Notes under the pieces: generated by a model
The model's database searches: none
What the model saw: only the letters and a program-made list of their open reading frames with translations
Told to the model about the DNA's origin: nothing
Origin: Prevotella sp.
GTDB lineage: Bacteria; Bacteroidota; Bacteroidia; Bacteroidales; Bacteroidaceae
DNA: 40,306 nt
NCBI GenBank assembly: GCA_017474515.1
Contig: JAFVHN010000096.1
Coordinates: 1 to 40,306 of the forward strand
Direction of reading: 5' to 3'
Position numbers and translations under genes: made by a program
Shown here: positions 22,554 to 31,704 of the stretch, in pieces
How the letters are laid out: each line of letters begins with the position of its first letter
How positions within the stretch are numbered: position 1 is the stretch's first letter

Positions 22554-24565
22554 ACGGTCATCTCCGATTTTCCGCGGTTTCCCCAGGCGAAATAGGGGAT
22601 GAGGCGGATGGTTTTTTGTTTCTTCTCGGTGGACGCGTCGCGATAGAGGGTACCCGTCCACGAGGCTTGCGGGCGCACAACGGCGGTGGTCTCGAGGGCG
22701 GTCAGCGTCATGCCGTCAACTTGTTGGCTCACGGGGGTGAAGCGGGCGTCAACGGGCAGGGCGACGTGGTCGATGTCGGTGCCGCCAAGGTCTTGGCTTT
22801 CGGCGCAATAGACGATGGGCCCGCGCTGCACGGCCACTTGTCCGCGGCTTTCTTCCACCAGCGGGTTGGCCTCAATGATGCGGGTGGGCATGGCCATGTC
22901 GTAGGTGATGATGTCGCCCTTTTTCCATGTGCCGTTCACCACGGCATAGCCGTTCTTGCGCTCATAGGGCACCGGCCGGCCGTTCACGCTGAGGTTGACC
23001 TCGGGGCACCACTGGGGAATGCGCAATTTGATGGCCAGGGCAACGCTCTTGCGGGCTTGCGTAACCTCCATGACAACGTGGCCGTCCCAAGGGTAATCGG
23101 TGTGTTGAACAAGGGTGAAGGGGTGGCGGCCGTCGGGACGAAGGGTGACGGTGTTCTCGCCAAACAGGTTCACCCACAGGGCTTGGTCGCCCAGGGCGTA
23201 GGCATATTCCTGAGCCTGGCAAAGGGTGCGCAACGTGTTGGGCGGACAACAAAAGCAACTGATGAGCTTTGTGCGCTCCTTCGGCCACCGCAATTTATAG
23301 GGCAGGCTGTTGCTCAGACGGAGCGGGTTGGTGTAGAAATACTTCTCGCCGTCGGTGGAAATTCCGCACAAGATGCTGTTATAGAGGCAATTCTCCACAA
23401 TGTCGGCATATTTTCCGTCGCCCGTGGCTTCCAACATGCGCCAGTTGAAAAGCAAGTTGCCGATGTTGGCGCACGTTTCGTTGTGGGCCGTGCTTTGCGG
23501 AAGTTGATAGGGCCGGCCGTAACTCTGGTGAACCTTCTGGATGTTATCGGGCTTGTAGTCGGTGCCGTCGGGCGACGTGCCGTCGTAAAGGGCGCCGCAA
23601 CCGCCGTTGATATACATCTTGCGCGTCACGATGTCGTGCCAGATGCTGTCGAGGTTCGACATGAGCTGGGCCTCGCCGCTCTCCAGGTAGAGGTCGGCAA
23701 CGCCGGCGTAGAGGTAGTTGGCCCTGACGGCGTGGCCCATGGCCTTGTACTGCTGGCGGAAGGGAATGCGGTCCTGGTTGTCGTCGGTGCCGTTCTCCAC
23801 CATGCCGCGGATGTCGATGAATTTCCTGAGCAGGTCGAGGTATTTTTTGTCGCCCGTCTCGCGGTAGAGCTCGGCCACGGCCATGTAGTGCGAGGGACAG
23901 ATGGCGTTTCCGGCCAGTTCCTCGGGGGCGCGGCGGCAAAATTCATAGAGGAAATCGGCCGCCTTCACGCCGGCATCGAAAAGGGTGGACTTGCCGGTGG
24001 CGCGGCGATGCACGATGCCCGCCGTGATAAGGTGCCCGAGGTTGTAGGTTTCGAAGTTCAGGCGATTGCCAAATGCCTTGTCGTCTTTTCCACCCACGGC
24101 GGTGCCCACCACGGTGTTGTCGCCGCCGCTTTCACGGTTTTTGTTCATCTCGGCAATGATGACGGGCGTGTGGATGTAGCCGTCGTCGCGCTGGGCTTTC
24201 ACCACGCAACCAATGAAGCGGTCCATGATTTTTTCCAGCTCGGGGTCTTTGTTGATGGCATAGACCGATGCCACGGCCTCCAGCCATTTATACATGTCGC
24301 CGTCGTGGAACGGGGGCCCGTGGTGCTCGCCTTGCATCTCGCCCGAGGCGATAAGGAAATTGTTGAACCCCTTGCCCTCTTTCGATTGCCACGTTTCCCA
24401 CATGCTTTGAAGCGAGGTATGGCTGAACACGTCGAAGCGGTCGCCCCAGAAGCCGCCCGTCCAGCGCACGGAGCCTTGCGGCGTGGGCCAAAGCGTGCGC
24501 TGCCCTTTCGCGGGCGCTACGGCCAGCAGGCCCGCCGCCATCGCCGCCAATATTGTTTTTCTCAT
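22532..24565 (-). CDS. Secreted GH127-family glycosidase
   Basis: The start is placed at the ATG at 24565, where a signal peptide begins (MRKTILAAMAAGLLAVAPAKG); upstream codons overlap the TIM-barrel gene and look non-native. The product is 677 residues, usual for the family. GH127 features are SFCC-type CFCCPPNTLRT near the middle, providing the paired cysteines of the zinc/cysteine-nucleophile site, and HNETCANIGNLLFNWRML supplying the catalytic Glu and third Cys. An alpha/alpha barrel is followed by a beta-sandwich. Characterised members are beta-L-arabinofuranosidases, plus a branch acting on aceric acid in rhamnogalacturonan II. Pairing with a GH141-like gene hints at the latter, but substrate cannot be read from sequence. 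Second gene of the operon, 23 bases after the TIM-barrel stop. Confidence 0.9.
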   Translation of the reverse strand: MRKTILAAMAAGLLAVAPAKGQRTLWPTPQGSVRWTGGFWGDRFDVFSHTSLQSMWETWQSKEGKGFNNFLIASGEMQGEHHGPPFHDGDMYKWLEAVASVYAINKDPELEKIMDRFIGCVVKAQRDDGYIHTPVIIAEMNKNRESGGDNTVVGTAVGGKDDKAFGNRLNFETYNLGHLITAGIVHRRATGKSTLFDAGVKAADFLYEFCRRAPEELAGNAICPSHYMAVAELYRETGDKKYLDLLRKFIDIRGMVENGTDDNQDRIPFRQQYKAMGHAVRANYLYAGVADLYLESGEAQLMSNLDSIWHDIVTRKMYINGGCGALYDGTSPDGTDYKPDNIQKVHQSYGRPYQLPQSTAHNETCANIGNLLFNWRMLEATGDGKYADIVENCLYNSILCGISTDGEKYFYTNPLRLSNSLPYKLRWPKERTKLISCFCCPPNTLRTLCQAQEYAYALGDQALWVNLFGENTVTLRPDGRHPFTLVQHTDYPWDGHVVMEVTQARKSVALAIKLRIPQWCPEVNLSVNGRPVPYERKNGYAVVNGTWKKGDIITYDMAMPTRIIEANPLVEESRGQVAVQRGPIVYCAESQDLGGTDIDHVALPVDARFTPVSQQVDGMTLTALETTAVVRPQASWTGTLYRDASTEKKQKTIRLIPYFAWGNRGKSEMTVWMPAAY

Positions 24566-24588
24566 ATTTCCTTTTTTAAAGTTTACGT

Positions 24589-26037
24589 TTATTCCTCCTT
24601 CTTCATTCTTTCGTACCATCCTTCCCTTTCCTTGGTAAGGTCGTAGCCGCGCGCCGACAGGTAGTTGTTGATGCGCCCCTTGTATTTCCCGAACATCTCG
24701 TGCTTCTTCTTCGAGCTTTCGGCGTCGATGGCCTGCTCGCGCGCCTCTTTCAGCCAGGCCAGAATCTGCGCCTTTTCTTCCTCGGTGAGCGTGGGAATCA
24801 TGTCGCATTGCGCCTTGTAGGTGACGTTCACCACGTCGTAGGTCATCACGTCCTTCACTTGCTCAATCTGTTGTTCCGAGAGATACATCGAGAGGTCGCT
24901 GATGAAGCCGAAATGGCTGCGATACAGCTTCTGGTCGGCAATGGCCTCCGCCTTCTGGCGGTCCGTTTTCTTCAGCGAGTCGCGCTCGGCATAGATGTCG
25001 TTGAGGGCGAAATAGCGGTTGGCCACAATGTTCAGCACGTTGCGCCCCTGCCGCGTGTAGGTGATGCCCAGCTGGTCGGTGGCCTTCTGGGCCCGCGAGA
25101 GGATGGTGTTGACATAGTCCTCGGGCCGTCCCTCGGCCTTCAGCGCCACGTCGGGCACGATGGGCGTTGAGAACACCTCGCGCAGGTAGTCAACGTTGGC
25201 GCCGTAGTTCATTTTCACGTTGCGCACCATTTTCACGTCGCGGCTGCGTTCCACGAAGAGCCAGCCGCTCCACCCCATCTTGTCGAGCGTGCGGCGAATG
25301 GCGGGAAGGTCTATCAGCGAGTCGTTGCGAAGCCAGCGGCCGTCGGTGTTCGACGCATGGATGGCGCAGATGTTCCGCGCACCGAGCGTCTGAAGGTCGC
25401 GCGAAATGTCGGCACCGGCCTCCAGGGCATTTTGGAATTTGTAGAACACGGCAATGCCTGCGCTCTTCACCTCCTTTAGCAGGCGCAGGTTGCCCTTCGC
25501 GTCAAGCGGCGTGTCTATGCCCACCACCTTGCCGCGTGCACGGGCCCGCTCGCCGATGTCGTGAAGGCGTTTCACCACCTCGCGGCGCAGCGCCTTGTCG
25601 GTGCTCCATGTGTTGCCGCACCCGCCCAATGGCAGGAAGGCCACGCGCACGTTGCCCAGGCGGTCCATCGTGTCGAAGCAGTCGTCGGCCAGCGCCAGGT
25701 AGTTGTCGCGCTTTGTCAGGTCCTGGGCATAGAAGCCGCTCATGGCCACCGCGCCCACCTCCAGCCCGAGGCTGTCGGCCACATGGCGGAACCGCGCCGC
25801 CACGGCATCGTCGCGAAGCGCATTCTCAAACAGCGTGCGGGTGCCCAGCGGGCCCATGTCGAGTTCCACTCCGTCGCAACCCAGCTGGCGGGCCAACTCA
25901 AATTGCCCCAGCTTCTGGCGCTTCAGCACCATCCAGTCGCACACGCCGATTTTGTAACGTGCCTGCCCCTCCGCCACCTGCGGAAAGGCCATCAACAACA
26001 GGGCGCCCAGCACCCCCAGCAATCTCTTCTTCTTCAT
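24589..26037 (-). CDS. Secreted xylose-isomerase-like TIM barrel fused to DUF3826
   Basis: The ATG at 26037 gives 482 residues with signal peptide MKKKRLLGVLGALLLMAFPQVAEGQ. Residues about 28-290 form a sugar-phosphate isomerase/AP-endonuclease-2-like barrel (IGVCDWMV, LGCDGVELDMG, GKVVGIDTPLD, ICAIHASNTDG, GWLFVERSRD). From about 320 to the end is a helical domain that I recognise as DUF3826 (YDVVNVTYKAQCDMIPTLT, EEKAQILAWLKEAREQA, KKHEMFGKYKGRINNYLSA). The barrel keeps acidic and His residues suitable for a metal site, but isomerase activity is not proven; secreted members of this fold are mostly uncharacterised. It is the first gene of a three-gene operon with GH127 and the beta-helix enzyme, which ties it to the same glycan. 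Confidence 0.8.
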   Translation of the reverse strand: MKKKRLLGVLGALLLMAFPQVAEGQARYKIGVCDWMVLKRQKLGQFELARQLGCDGVELDMGPLGTRTLFENALRDDAVAARFRHVADSLGLEVGAVAMSGFYAQDLTKRDNYLALADDCFDTMDRLGNVRVAFLPLGGCGNTWSTDKALRREVVKRLHDIGERARARGKVVGIDTPLDAKGNLRLLKEVKSAGIAVFYKFQNALEAGADISRDLQTLGARNICAIHASNTDGRWLRNDSLIDLPAIRRTLDKMGWSGWLFVERSRDVKMVRNVKMNYGANVDYLREVFSTPIVPDVALKAEGRPEDYVNTILSRAQKATDQLGITYTRQGRNVLNIVANRYFALNDIYAERDSLKKTDRQKAEAIADQKLYRSHFGFISDLSMYLSEQQIEQVKDVMTYDVVNVTYKAQCDMIPTLTEEEKAQILAWLKEAREQAIDAESSKKKHEMFGKYKGRINNYLSARGYDLTKEREGWYERMKKEE

Positions 26038-26253
26038 TTCGTTTTTTGTTTTATATTTCAAGGCCCACCCTATGGGAAGGGAGTGCATACAGCCCCCTAC
26101 ATCTTCCCTACGGGAGGGCGTAGAGAGGTTTTCGACCTTTTTACTTTAAAGACGTTTTCCCGCTCCTTTTGTACCTATTTAACAGCCCTTTCGCAAGTTT
26201 TTCCGATTATTCGGCTTTTACGTTGTTCCAAGGGTCAAAGGAGTACTTCGTTT
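26038..26253. other. Leader region with an imperfect inverted repeat, no gene
   Basis: Between the TIM-barrel start and the palindromic element lies an imperfect inverted repeat (CCCTATGGGAAGGG near 26068 against CATCTTCCCTACGGGAGGG near 26100). The rest is AT-rich. No TAnnTTTG box was found on the minus strand. The open frames crossing this area are antisense shadows. Confidence 0.4.
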
Positions 26254-26453
26254 TGTCAAGATTTTTCAATGAATTTTGCTTCCCCCAAGAACTTTGACCG
26301 CAAATTTCGGGGAGAAATCTTCAAAATCTCTCTCCTCAAACTTCAAGATTTCTCCCCGAGATTTGCGGTCAAACCTCCGTTGATTTTCAACCTGTTGATT
26401 ATCAATATGTTACAAAACGCCCCGATTTTTCACGATTTTGTCAAATATTTTTA
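26254..26453. repeat. Palindromic element, copy 3, reversed (upstream of the TIM/GH127/beta-helix operon)
   Basis: Starts TGTCAAGATTTTTCAA (complement of the boundary repeat of copy 1) and ends near TGTCAAATATTTTTA at 26439. The inner inverted repeat is at its longest here: arms 26293-26321 and 26345-26373 are 29 bases each with one mismatch, around a 23-base loop, starting TTTGACCGCAAAT. TTGATTATCAA at 26395 matches the TTGATAATCA block of copies 1 and 2. It lies in the opposite orientation to them although all target genes run the same way. Confidence 0.75.
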
Positions 26454-26489
26454 CCAATTTTGACCTATGTTCCTACCCGCCTATTCCGT

Positions 26490-26970
26490 GGGAGCCGATG
26501 CCATAAAATCGCCGTTATAGAATCGCCGTTATAGAATCGCCGCCATAGAATCGTTGCCATAGGATTCGACCCTATAGGAGCCGACGCCTCCGAGCGTCGG
26601 ACTAACTAAAAATACTATACTCCGCCGCCATAGGAGCCGACGCCTCCGAGCGTCGGACTAACTTTTAAATATATATACTCCGACGCTTGGAAGCGTCGGC
26701 TCCTATTCCCGGACTAACTTTTAAATATATACTCCGCCGCCATAGGAGCCGACGCCTCCGAGCGTCGGACTAACTTTTAAATGTATATACTCCGACGCTT
26801 GGAAGCGTCGGCTCCTATCCCCGGACTAACTTTATAATATATATACTCCGACGCTTGGAAGCGTCGGCTCCTATATCGTCGGCTCTTTGGTGTCGGCTCT
26901 TTGGTGTCGGCTCCTATATCGTCGGCTCTTTGGTGTCAGCTCCTATAGTGTCGGCTTTTTGAGCTTCGGC
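26490..26970. repeat. Self-complementary array of six CCGACGC hairpins with tandem flanks
   Basis: Three F hairpins (CCGACGCCTCCGAGCGTCGG) at 26581, 26637 and 26749 and three R hairpins (CCGACGCTTGGAAGCGTCGG) at 26680, 26792 and 26848 are set in TAGGAG...ACTAACTTTTAAATATATA spacers. Start-to-start spacings are 56, 43, 69, 43 and 56, so order (F F R F R R) and spacing are unchanged by reverse complementing. The left flank is a tandem ATAGAATCGCCGTT-type repeat (26501-26565). The right flank is tandem GTCGGCTCTTTGGT (about 26878-26950). No gene is present. It lies downstream of the leftward helicase gene and may terminate it, but it is far larger than a terminator needs to be. Confidence 0.85.
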
Positions 26971-26973
26971 CAT

Positions 26974-29900
26974 TCATTCACTCTTCCCCTTCTTTGAAAG
27001 CACGATATTTGCCAGGCAGACGGCATGTTCCGTGTTGGAGTCTGGGGGTCGCCAGGCCAGGATGTAGCTCACTTTGGCCCGTGTCACCTCATATCCTTTC
27101 ATGGCCCACGCCTTCAGCCTGTCCTTGCCCGAGGCAGACAGGGCGGCGATGTTGAACCCCTGACTGTCGATTAGGTAACCGTCTTTGTATTGGAGGCTGT
27201 CGCCGCTCCTTAGTCGGAGCACGATTTTCTTCCGCCCCTTGAAGAAACCGAGCTGCACATCGTGCATGTTCAGCGCTATTGATACCGACGAGCAGAGGGC
27301 GGGGGGATTTGTCACGAGGAAGAGGTTTCGACGGGCTCGGGTGAGCCCCACGTAGTAGGCCCGCATGTCGCCCGCATCCCTTCCGTCGGGGATTGGCGAC
27401 AGCAGGTAAACGGTGTCGAACTCGCGCCCTTTGGCCTTGTGGATGGTGCTCACAAATACGGAGCGGTCGTCGGCGGCAATGAAGTCCTCGATGTTCGACT
27501 CGAAGATGTATTCGCGCAGGTCGCTACGGTAGATGGTCCTGTGGGTTACTTCAAAATCGGCGAAGAACCGCCGCATGACGTTCAGGCAGGTGCTTGTGGC
27601 GTAGGTGCTGAGGGTGCGTTGCTTGGCCTGTTGCCATTGTTCTTTCGCCACCGCCGCTTCGTCGTTGCTGCCGAGTTGCCGCAGGAAATAGCGCACTTCG
27701 GCGAGGTTGCCGAAATGGAATTCGCCCATGGACTGTGCAATGGTGGCATGTATTCCGCGCTGCTCCAATTCGTAGGCCACCAGCATTGTTTCTTCGTTGG
27801 TGCGGGTCAGCACGGCCGTGCTTCCCTGCACTTTGATTTCCGCATCAAACAGGTTTTTCAAGGTCTTCACCTGTCCTTCCTCGCCCGTTGCCGATTGGAT
27901 GAGGGTTTGCTTCATCCGGCCCGGAATGTGTTGCACAAAGCGGTTGGCGCAACCTACGACCGCCTTTGCCGAGCGGTAGTTGTCGGTCATTTCGTACAGC
28001 CGGGCGCCGTCCTGGCCGGCGAGCATCTGCATGTGGCGGGAATCGGAGCCGCGGAAGGCGAAGATGTTCTGGTCGTCGTCGCCCACCGCAATGACCCGCA
28101 TTTCCTCGTTTTGCCGCATCAGTGCCTGCACCAGCCGGAAATCATCGGGGCCCATGTCCTGTGCCTCGTCAATGACGAGCACGCTCTTGGCAATCTTCGA
28201 CGGCTCCACCTCGCCGCGCTCTATCATTCCGGAAGCCTGGCCCACCACGTCTTTCGCCTCGTCGAGCCGGCCCAGTTTGCCCAGGAGGTCGAAGCTGTAG
28301 GAGTGGAAGGTCTTGATTTCCACATAGTGGGCGGCGGTGCCCACAAGGTCGAGGAGGCGTTTCTTGAACTCGGTGGCGGCGGCCCTCGAGAAGGTGAGCA
28401 TCAGCAGTTGCTCGTGCTTCACGTCTTCCAAGAGCAGCAACGAGGCCAGCTTGTGTACCAGCACCCGCGTTTTGCCGCTTCCCGGCCCTGCCGCCACGAC
28501 GATGTATTTCGACCGGTTGTCGTCGATAATCTCGCGTTGTCGGTTGGAGAGGCCGCCAAAGAGCTTCTGATACCTGGCCGGTGTGATGTTGCGGCCTATC
28601 TGCTCGCGCCGCTCCTCCTTGAAATGCTGGTTGATGAACTTGCGGAAGTCGAGGGTGAAATAGTCGTTGACGAACTGCAGGGCGGCGTTGTAGTCGCGGA
28701 CCATCAGGTTGGCATATTCGCCCACGATATGAATTTGGCGGATGCGCTGCTTGTAGAATTCGTCCAGCAACCGGTATTGCTCCTTGCCATATCGCGTGCG
28801 GCGGTCGGCCGTCCGGCCTATCTGCATGGTGTTGTAGATGACGATGAAGCCGCCTTCTATCTTCACCAGCTCGGTCTTGGTGAGATAGAGCAGCGCTTCC
28901 TCTATGTCGGCAATGGCGGGCTCGCCGGCCGTCGGGCTTTCGCGGTCGGTGAACAACTGCTCTTGCCGGCTGGCAATGAACTTGCGGAGCATTTCCACGA
29001 TGGAGAAATCTACAAGCGTAAGGTCTTTGCCGGGGTCGCGCCGGGCATTCAGGGTGTCAACAATGAAGTGGCAAATGTCCATGCGCCGTTGGAAGCGGGC
29101 CGCCGTGACCTCTGCGGAACCTTGCAGGCGGACGCTCACACTGCCGGAGAATCCGTGTTCCTGTTTGTGAATATAACCTTTCAGGGACAGGAAGTGGAGC
29201 AACATTCTCAGGCGCTTGACGTTTGAATGGGGCAGGCCGGCCTTTTGCGCCTCTTCGTTCAGTTCCTTGTAGTTGATGCTCAGCGCTTCCTCGCCAAACC
29301 GGTTCAGGAGGAATTGTTCCAGCTTCAGAAGGAGGTTGAGGTTTTGTTGCGACGTGCTCTTGGAAATCCACGCCTGCATGTCGCGGGAGTCGGCCAGCAG
29401 ACCGTCCTGGCGCATGAGGTTGATGTTGCGGATGACGGTGGCCTTGCTCATGCCGAGGATGTCGGCCAGGTAGTCCACGCGGCTTTCGGCCTCGGCGCCA
29501 CGGCCCTCGGCGGTGGCCCGCGCGCTGATAAGCGACTTGATGATGCGTGCCGCCTCTTCGCGCGACTGCTCGTCAAAAAGTGGAGAGAGCATCAGCTTGC
29601 GGCGCGCCTCGTCCATGGTTTTTACGGCAATGCCCGTTGCAAAAACATGCGGCGAATTGCTGCCCCGTTGTATGAAGCCGGCATCCTCAAGAGCCGCGAT
29701 GGCCGCCTTAACGCGGGTTTCAATGTCTTCCACGCCGTCGCCCCATCCGGCCTGCCGGGCAATGTCCAATGGCGAGCAGCTCACCTGGCTCCGTTTTGCC
29801 GTAAGGTCCTTGACGGCCTTCCACACCTGTTGTATCTCGCTGATGCTGAGCTTGGTTTGGTTGAGCAGGATGAAATGCTTGTCGAGGTCGCTGTCGGTGT

Positions 29901-31668
29901 ATAACACGAAGCAGTCGGCCTCCATTTGCGGGTCGCGGCCGGCTCGGCCGGCCTCCTGAACGTAGTTCTCCAGGGAGTCGCTGATGTTGTAATGCACCAC
30001 CAGCCCCACATCTTTCTTGTCAACGCCCATGCCAAAGGCCGAGGTGGCCACAATGACCTGTGCCTGGCCGTTCATGAAGGCATTCTGGTTCTTCACCTTC
30101 TCGGCAGCCTCCATCTTGCCGTTGAAGGGCAGGGCGCGAATGCCGTCGCTGAGCAGGTGCTGGGCCAGTTCGCGGGTGCGCCGGGTTCGCGACACATAGA
30201 CAATGGCCGGACAGTCGTGGCCGAGTATCAGCGAGCGCAACAGGGTGTATTTCTCGTCGTCGGTGTCGGCATGGAGCACCGAATAGCGCAGGTTCTTTCT
30301 TTCGGCATTCGCCGCAAAAACCATCAGCTCTAACGACAGTTTCGACCGGAAATAGTCGCAAATGTCGCTGATGACCTTTTGTTTTGCCGTGGCCGTAAAA
30401 CACGAAACGGCGATAGGCTGCCCCAGGTGCTTCTTTTCCTGCAACTGACGGATGAAGTCGCCGATGTAAAGATAGTCCACGCGGAAATCGTGACCCCATG
30501 CCGAGAAACAATGGGCCTCGTCAATGACGAAGCGCACCACGTTACGGTTGATGAGCAGCCGCTCCACGGTCTTGCTGCGCAGCATTTCAGGGGCGATGTA
30601 GAGAAGGTTGGCGGTGCCCTCGGCCACCTGCTCAATGGCCGATGCCCGCTCGATGGGGTCGAGCAGCCCGTTGATGGTGACGGCATCGCTGATTCCACGG
30701 GCCGCAAGGTTGTCAACCTGGTCTTTCATCAATGATTGCAGGGGCGAGATGACCACCGTCAGCCCGTGGGTGTTGCGTCCGGCCATCAGTGCAGGCAGCT
30801 GGAAAGTAAGGCTCTTGCCGCCGCCCGTGGGGAAGATGGTCAGCAGGGAGTCGCCGCGGATGGCCGATTCCACCGCCTGTTGTTGCATGGGAACGCCGTC
30901 GAAGGTGCGGAACTCGTCGTAGCCGAAAAACTCCTTCAGGCCACTGTGCGCGTCAAGGTGCCCATGGCAATAGTCACAGTTCCCGCACGATGTGTTGCAC
31001 AGCAGGTGCATCACATTGACCACCTGGGGAAAATTGCGTATCACCCAGGAAGGAGTAATCGAAAAAATGTCGTCGGCACCAATCACGGCCAGGCAGTATG
31101 CCAGTTCCAAAGGGTAGCGCACGGCCAATGCGCTGAAGTCGGCATGGCCACACACCTTGCCATGATATTCTTGCAAGATGAGTTGGCACAGGTCTGGACT
31201 GAAAGAAGAATGGCCGGGGGAAAAGCGGATGTATTTGAAGAATCCTTCAAATTGGGAGGTGTGGTGAAGCAGGATGTAATAGATTTCCTTTCTGACGGGC
31301 GACAACTGGTTCCAGGCGGCAATCTCGTCGTTCAGCAAGTCGCGGGCTTTCATCGAGTCGTTCACGGGGTTGTTCAGCTCGTCAACCTGAAGCTTGTCGT
31401 CTTTCACCAAATGGTGATAAGGGCGCCTGGGGAACAAAAGGGGCGAGAGAAACAATGTATCGACAACCGTGGGCCGACCGCTCAGGGAGATGTATTTCAG
31501 GTCATGTTGGATGATGTTGTGACCACACACCGTGTCGCACATTGACACAAAAGCATCGAAATCGGCCTTGGAACGGGTGTGCAAGACGGCGCCGTCGCCC
31601 CTCACTGCTCCGTAATCGGCCACTTTCTTCGTCAGCGGGTGAACTTCTGTATCAATGAATACTATCAT
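26974..31668 (-). CDS. Giant DNA-repair-type fusion: DEDD exonuclease, RecQ helicase, UvrD-like helicase
   Basis: A 1564-residue protein. Residues 1-200 resemble a DEDDh 3'-5' exonuclease (FIDTEVHP with D6 and E8, GHNIIQHD near 49-56, and the YHHLVKDDKLQVDE block). A CNTSCGNCDYC cluster at 224-234 may bind zinc. RecQ-type helicase follows: FPTGGGKS near 279-286, DEAHCFSAWGHDFR near 383, and SAFGMGVDKKDV with YVQEAGRAGRD near 560-600. Winged-helix-like segments come next. A UvrD/Rep-type helicase follows with AAGPGSGKT near 1055, VIDEAQDMG near 1168, VGDDDQNIFAFRG near 1200, HKAKGREFDTVYLL, and YVGLTRARRNL near 1444. Similar fusions occur in Bacteroidetes and are catalogued simply as RecQ-family helicases. 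Two opposite-polarity motors plus a nuclease suggest fork or end processing; a role in defence is possible but not shown. No operon partner is intact. Confidence 0.88.
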   Translation of the reverse strand: MIVFIDTEVHPLTKKVADYGAVRGDGAVLHTRSKADFDAFVSMCDTVCGHNIIQHDLKYISLSGRPTVVDTLFLSPLLFPRRPYHHLVKDDKLQVDELNNPVNDSMKARDLLNDEIAAWNQLSPVRKEIYYILLHHTSQFEGFFKYIRFSPGHSSFSPDLCQLILQEYHGKVCGHADFSALAVRYPLELAYCLAVIGADDIFSITPSWVIRNFPQVVNVMHLLCNTSCGNCDYCHGHLDAHSGLKEFFGYDEFRTFDGVPMQQQAVESAIRGDSLLTIFPTGGGKSLTFQLPALMAGRNTHGLTVVISPLQSLMKDQVDNLAARGISDAVTINGLLDPIERASAIEQVAEGTANLLYIAPEMLRSKTVERLLINRNVVRFVIDEAHCFSAWGHDFRVDYLYIGDFIRQLQEKKHLGQPIAVSCFTATAKQKVISDICDYFRSKLSLELMVFAANAERKNLRYSVLHADTDDEKYTLLRSLILGHDCPAIVYVSRTRRTRELAQHLLSDGIRALPFNGKMEAAEKVKNQNAFMNGQAQVIVATSAFGMGVDKKDVGLVVHYNISDSLENYVQEAGRAGRDPQMEADCFVLYTDSDLDKHFILLNQTKLSISEIQQVWKAVKDLTAKRSQVSCSPLDIARQAGWGDGVEDIETRVKAAIAALEDAGFIQRGSNSPHVFATGIAVKTMDEARRKLMLSPLFDEQSREEAARIIKSLISARATAEGRGAEAESRVDYLADILGMSKATVIRNINLMRQDGLLADSRDMQAWISKSTSQQNLNLLLKLEQFLLNRFGEEALSINYKELNEEAQKAGLPHSNVKRLRMLLHFLSLKGYIHKQEHGFSGSVSVRLQGSAEVTAARFQRRMDICHFIVDTLNARRDPGKDLTLVDFSIVEMLRKFIASRQEQLFTDRESPTAGEPAIADIEEALLYLTKTELVKIEGGFIVIYNTMQIGRTADRRTRYGKEQYRLLDEFYKQRIRQIHIVGEYANLMVRDYNAALQFVNDYFTLDFRKFINQHFKEERREQIGRNITPARYQKLFGGLSNRQREIIDDNRSKYIVVAAGPGSGKTRVLVHKLASLLLLEDVKHEQLLMLTFSRAAATEFKKRLLDLVGTAAHYVEIKTFHSYSFDLLGKLGRLDEAKDVVGQASGMIERGEVEPSKIAKSVLVIDEAQDMGPDDFRLVQALMRQNEEMRVIAVGDDDQNIFAFRGSDSRHMQMLAGQDGARLYEMTDNYRSAKAVVGCANRFVQHIPGRMKQTLIQSATGEEGQVKTLKNLFDAEIKVQGSTAVLTRTNEETMLVAYELEQRGIHATIAQSMGEFHFGNLAEVRYFLRQLGSNDEAAVAKEQWQQAKQRTLSTYATSTCLNVMRRFFADFEVTHRTIYRSDLREYIFESNIEDFIAADDRSVFVSTIHKAKGREFDTVYLLSPIPDGRDAGDMRAYYVGLTRARRNLFLVTNPPALCSSVSIALNMHDVQLGFFKGRKKIVLRLRSGDSLQYKDGYLIDSQGFNIAALSASGKDRLKAWAMKGYEVTRAKVSYILAWRPPDSNTEHAVCLANIVLSKKGKSE

Positions 31669-31704
31669 TTTGGTGGTCGTGGTTCACAAAGTGTCTTGTC
31701 GATG

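Noticed and set aside
22616-24646. Long antisense frame of 676 codons opposite the GH127 gene (also 13274-15580, 7123-8463, 16858-17919 and 19150-20322)
   Set aside because: These frames mirror GC-rich genes with strong domain evidence; they are rich in His, Gly, Val and Ala, with no recognisable motifs or start context.
26571-26870. CRISPR array of palindromic repeats
   Set aside because: The hairpins alternate in orientation and the intervening sequence is near-identical, unlike spacers.
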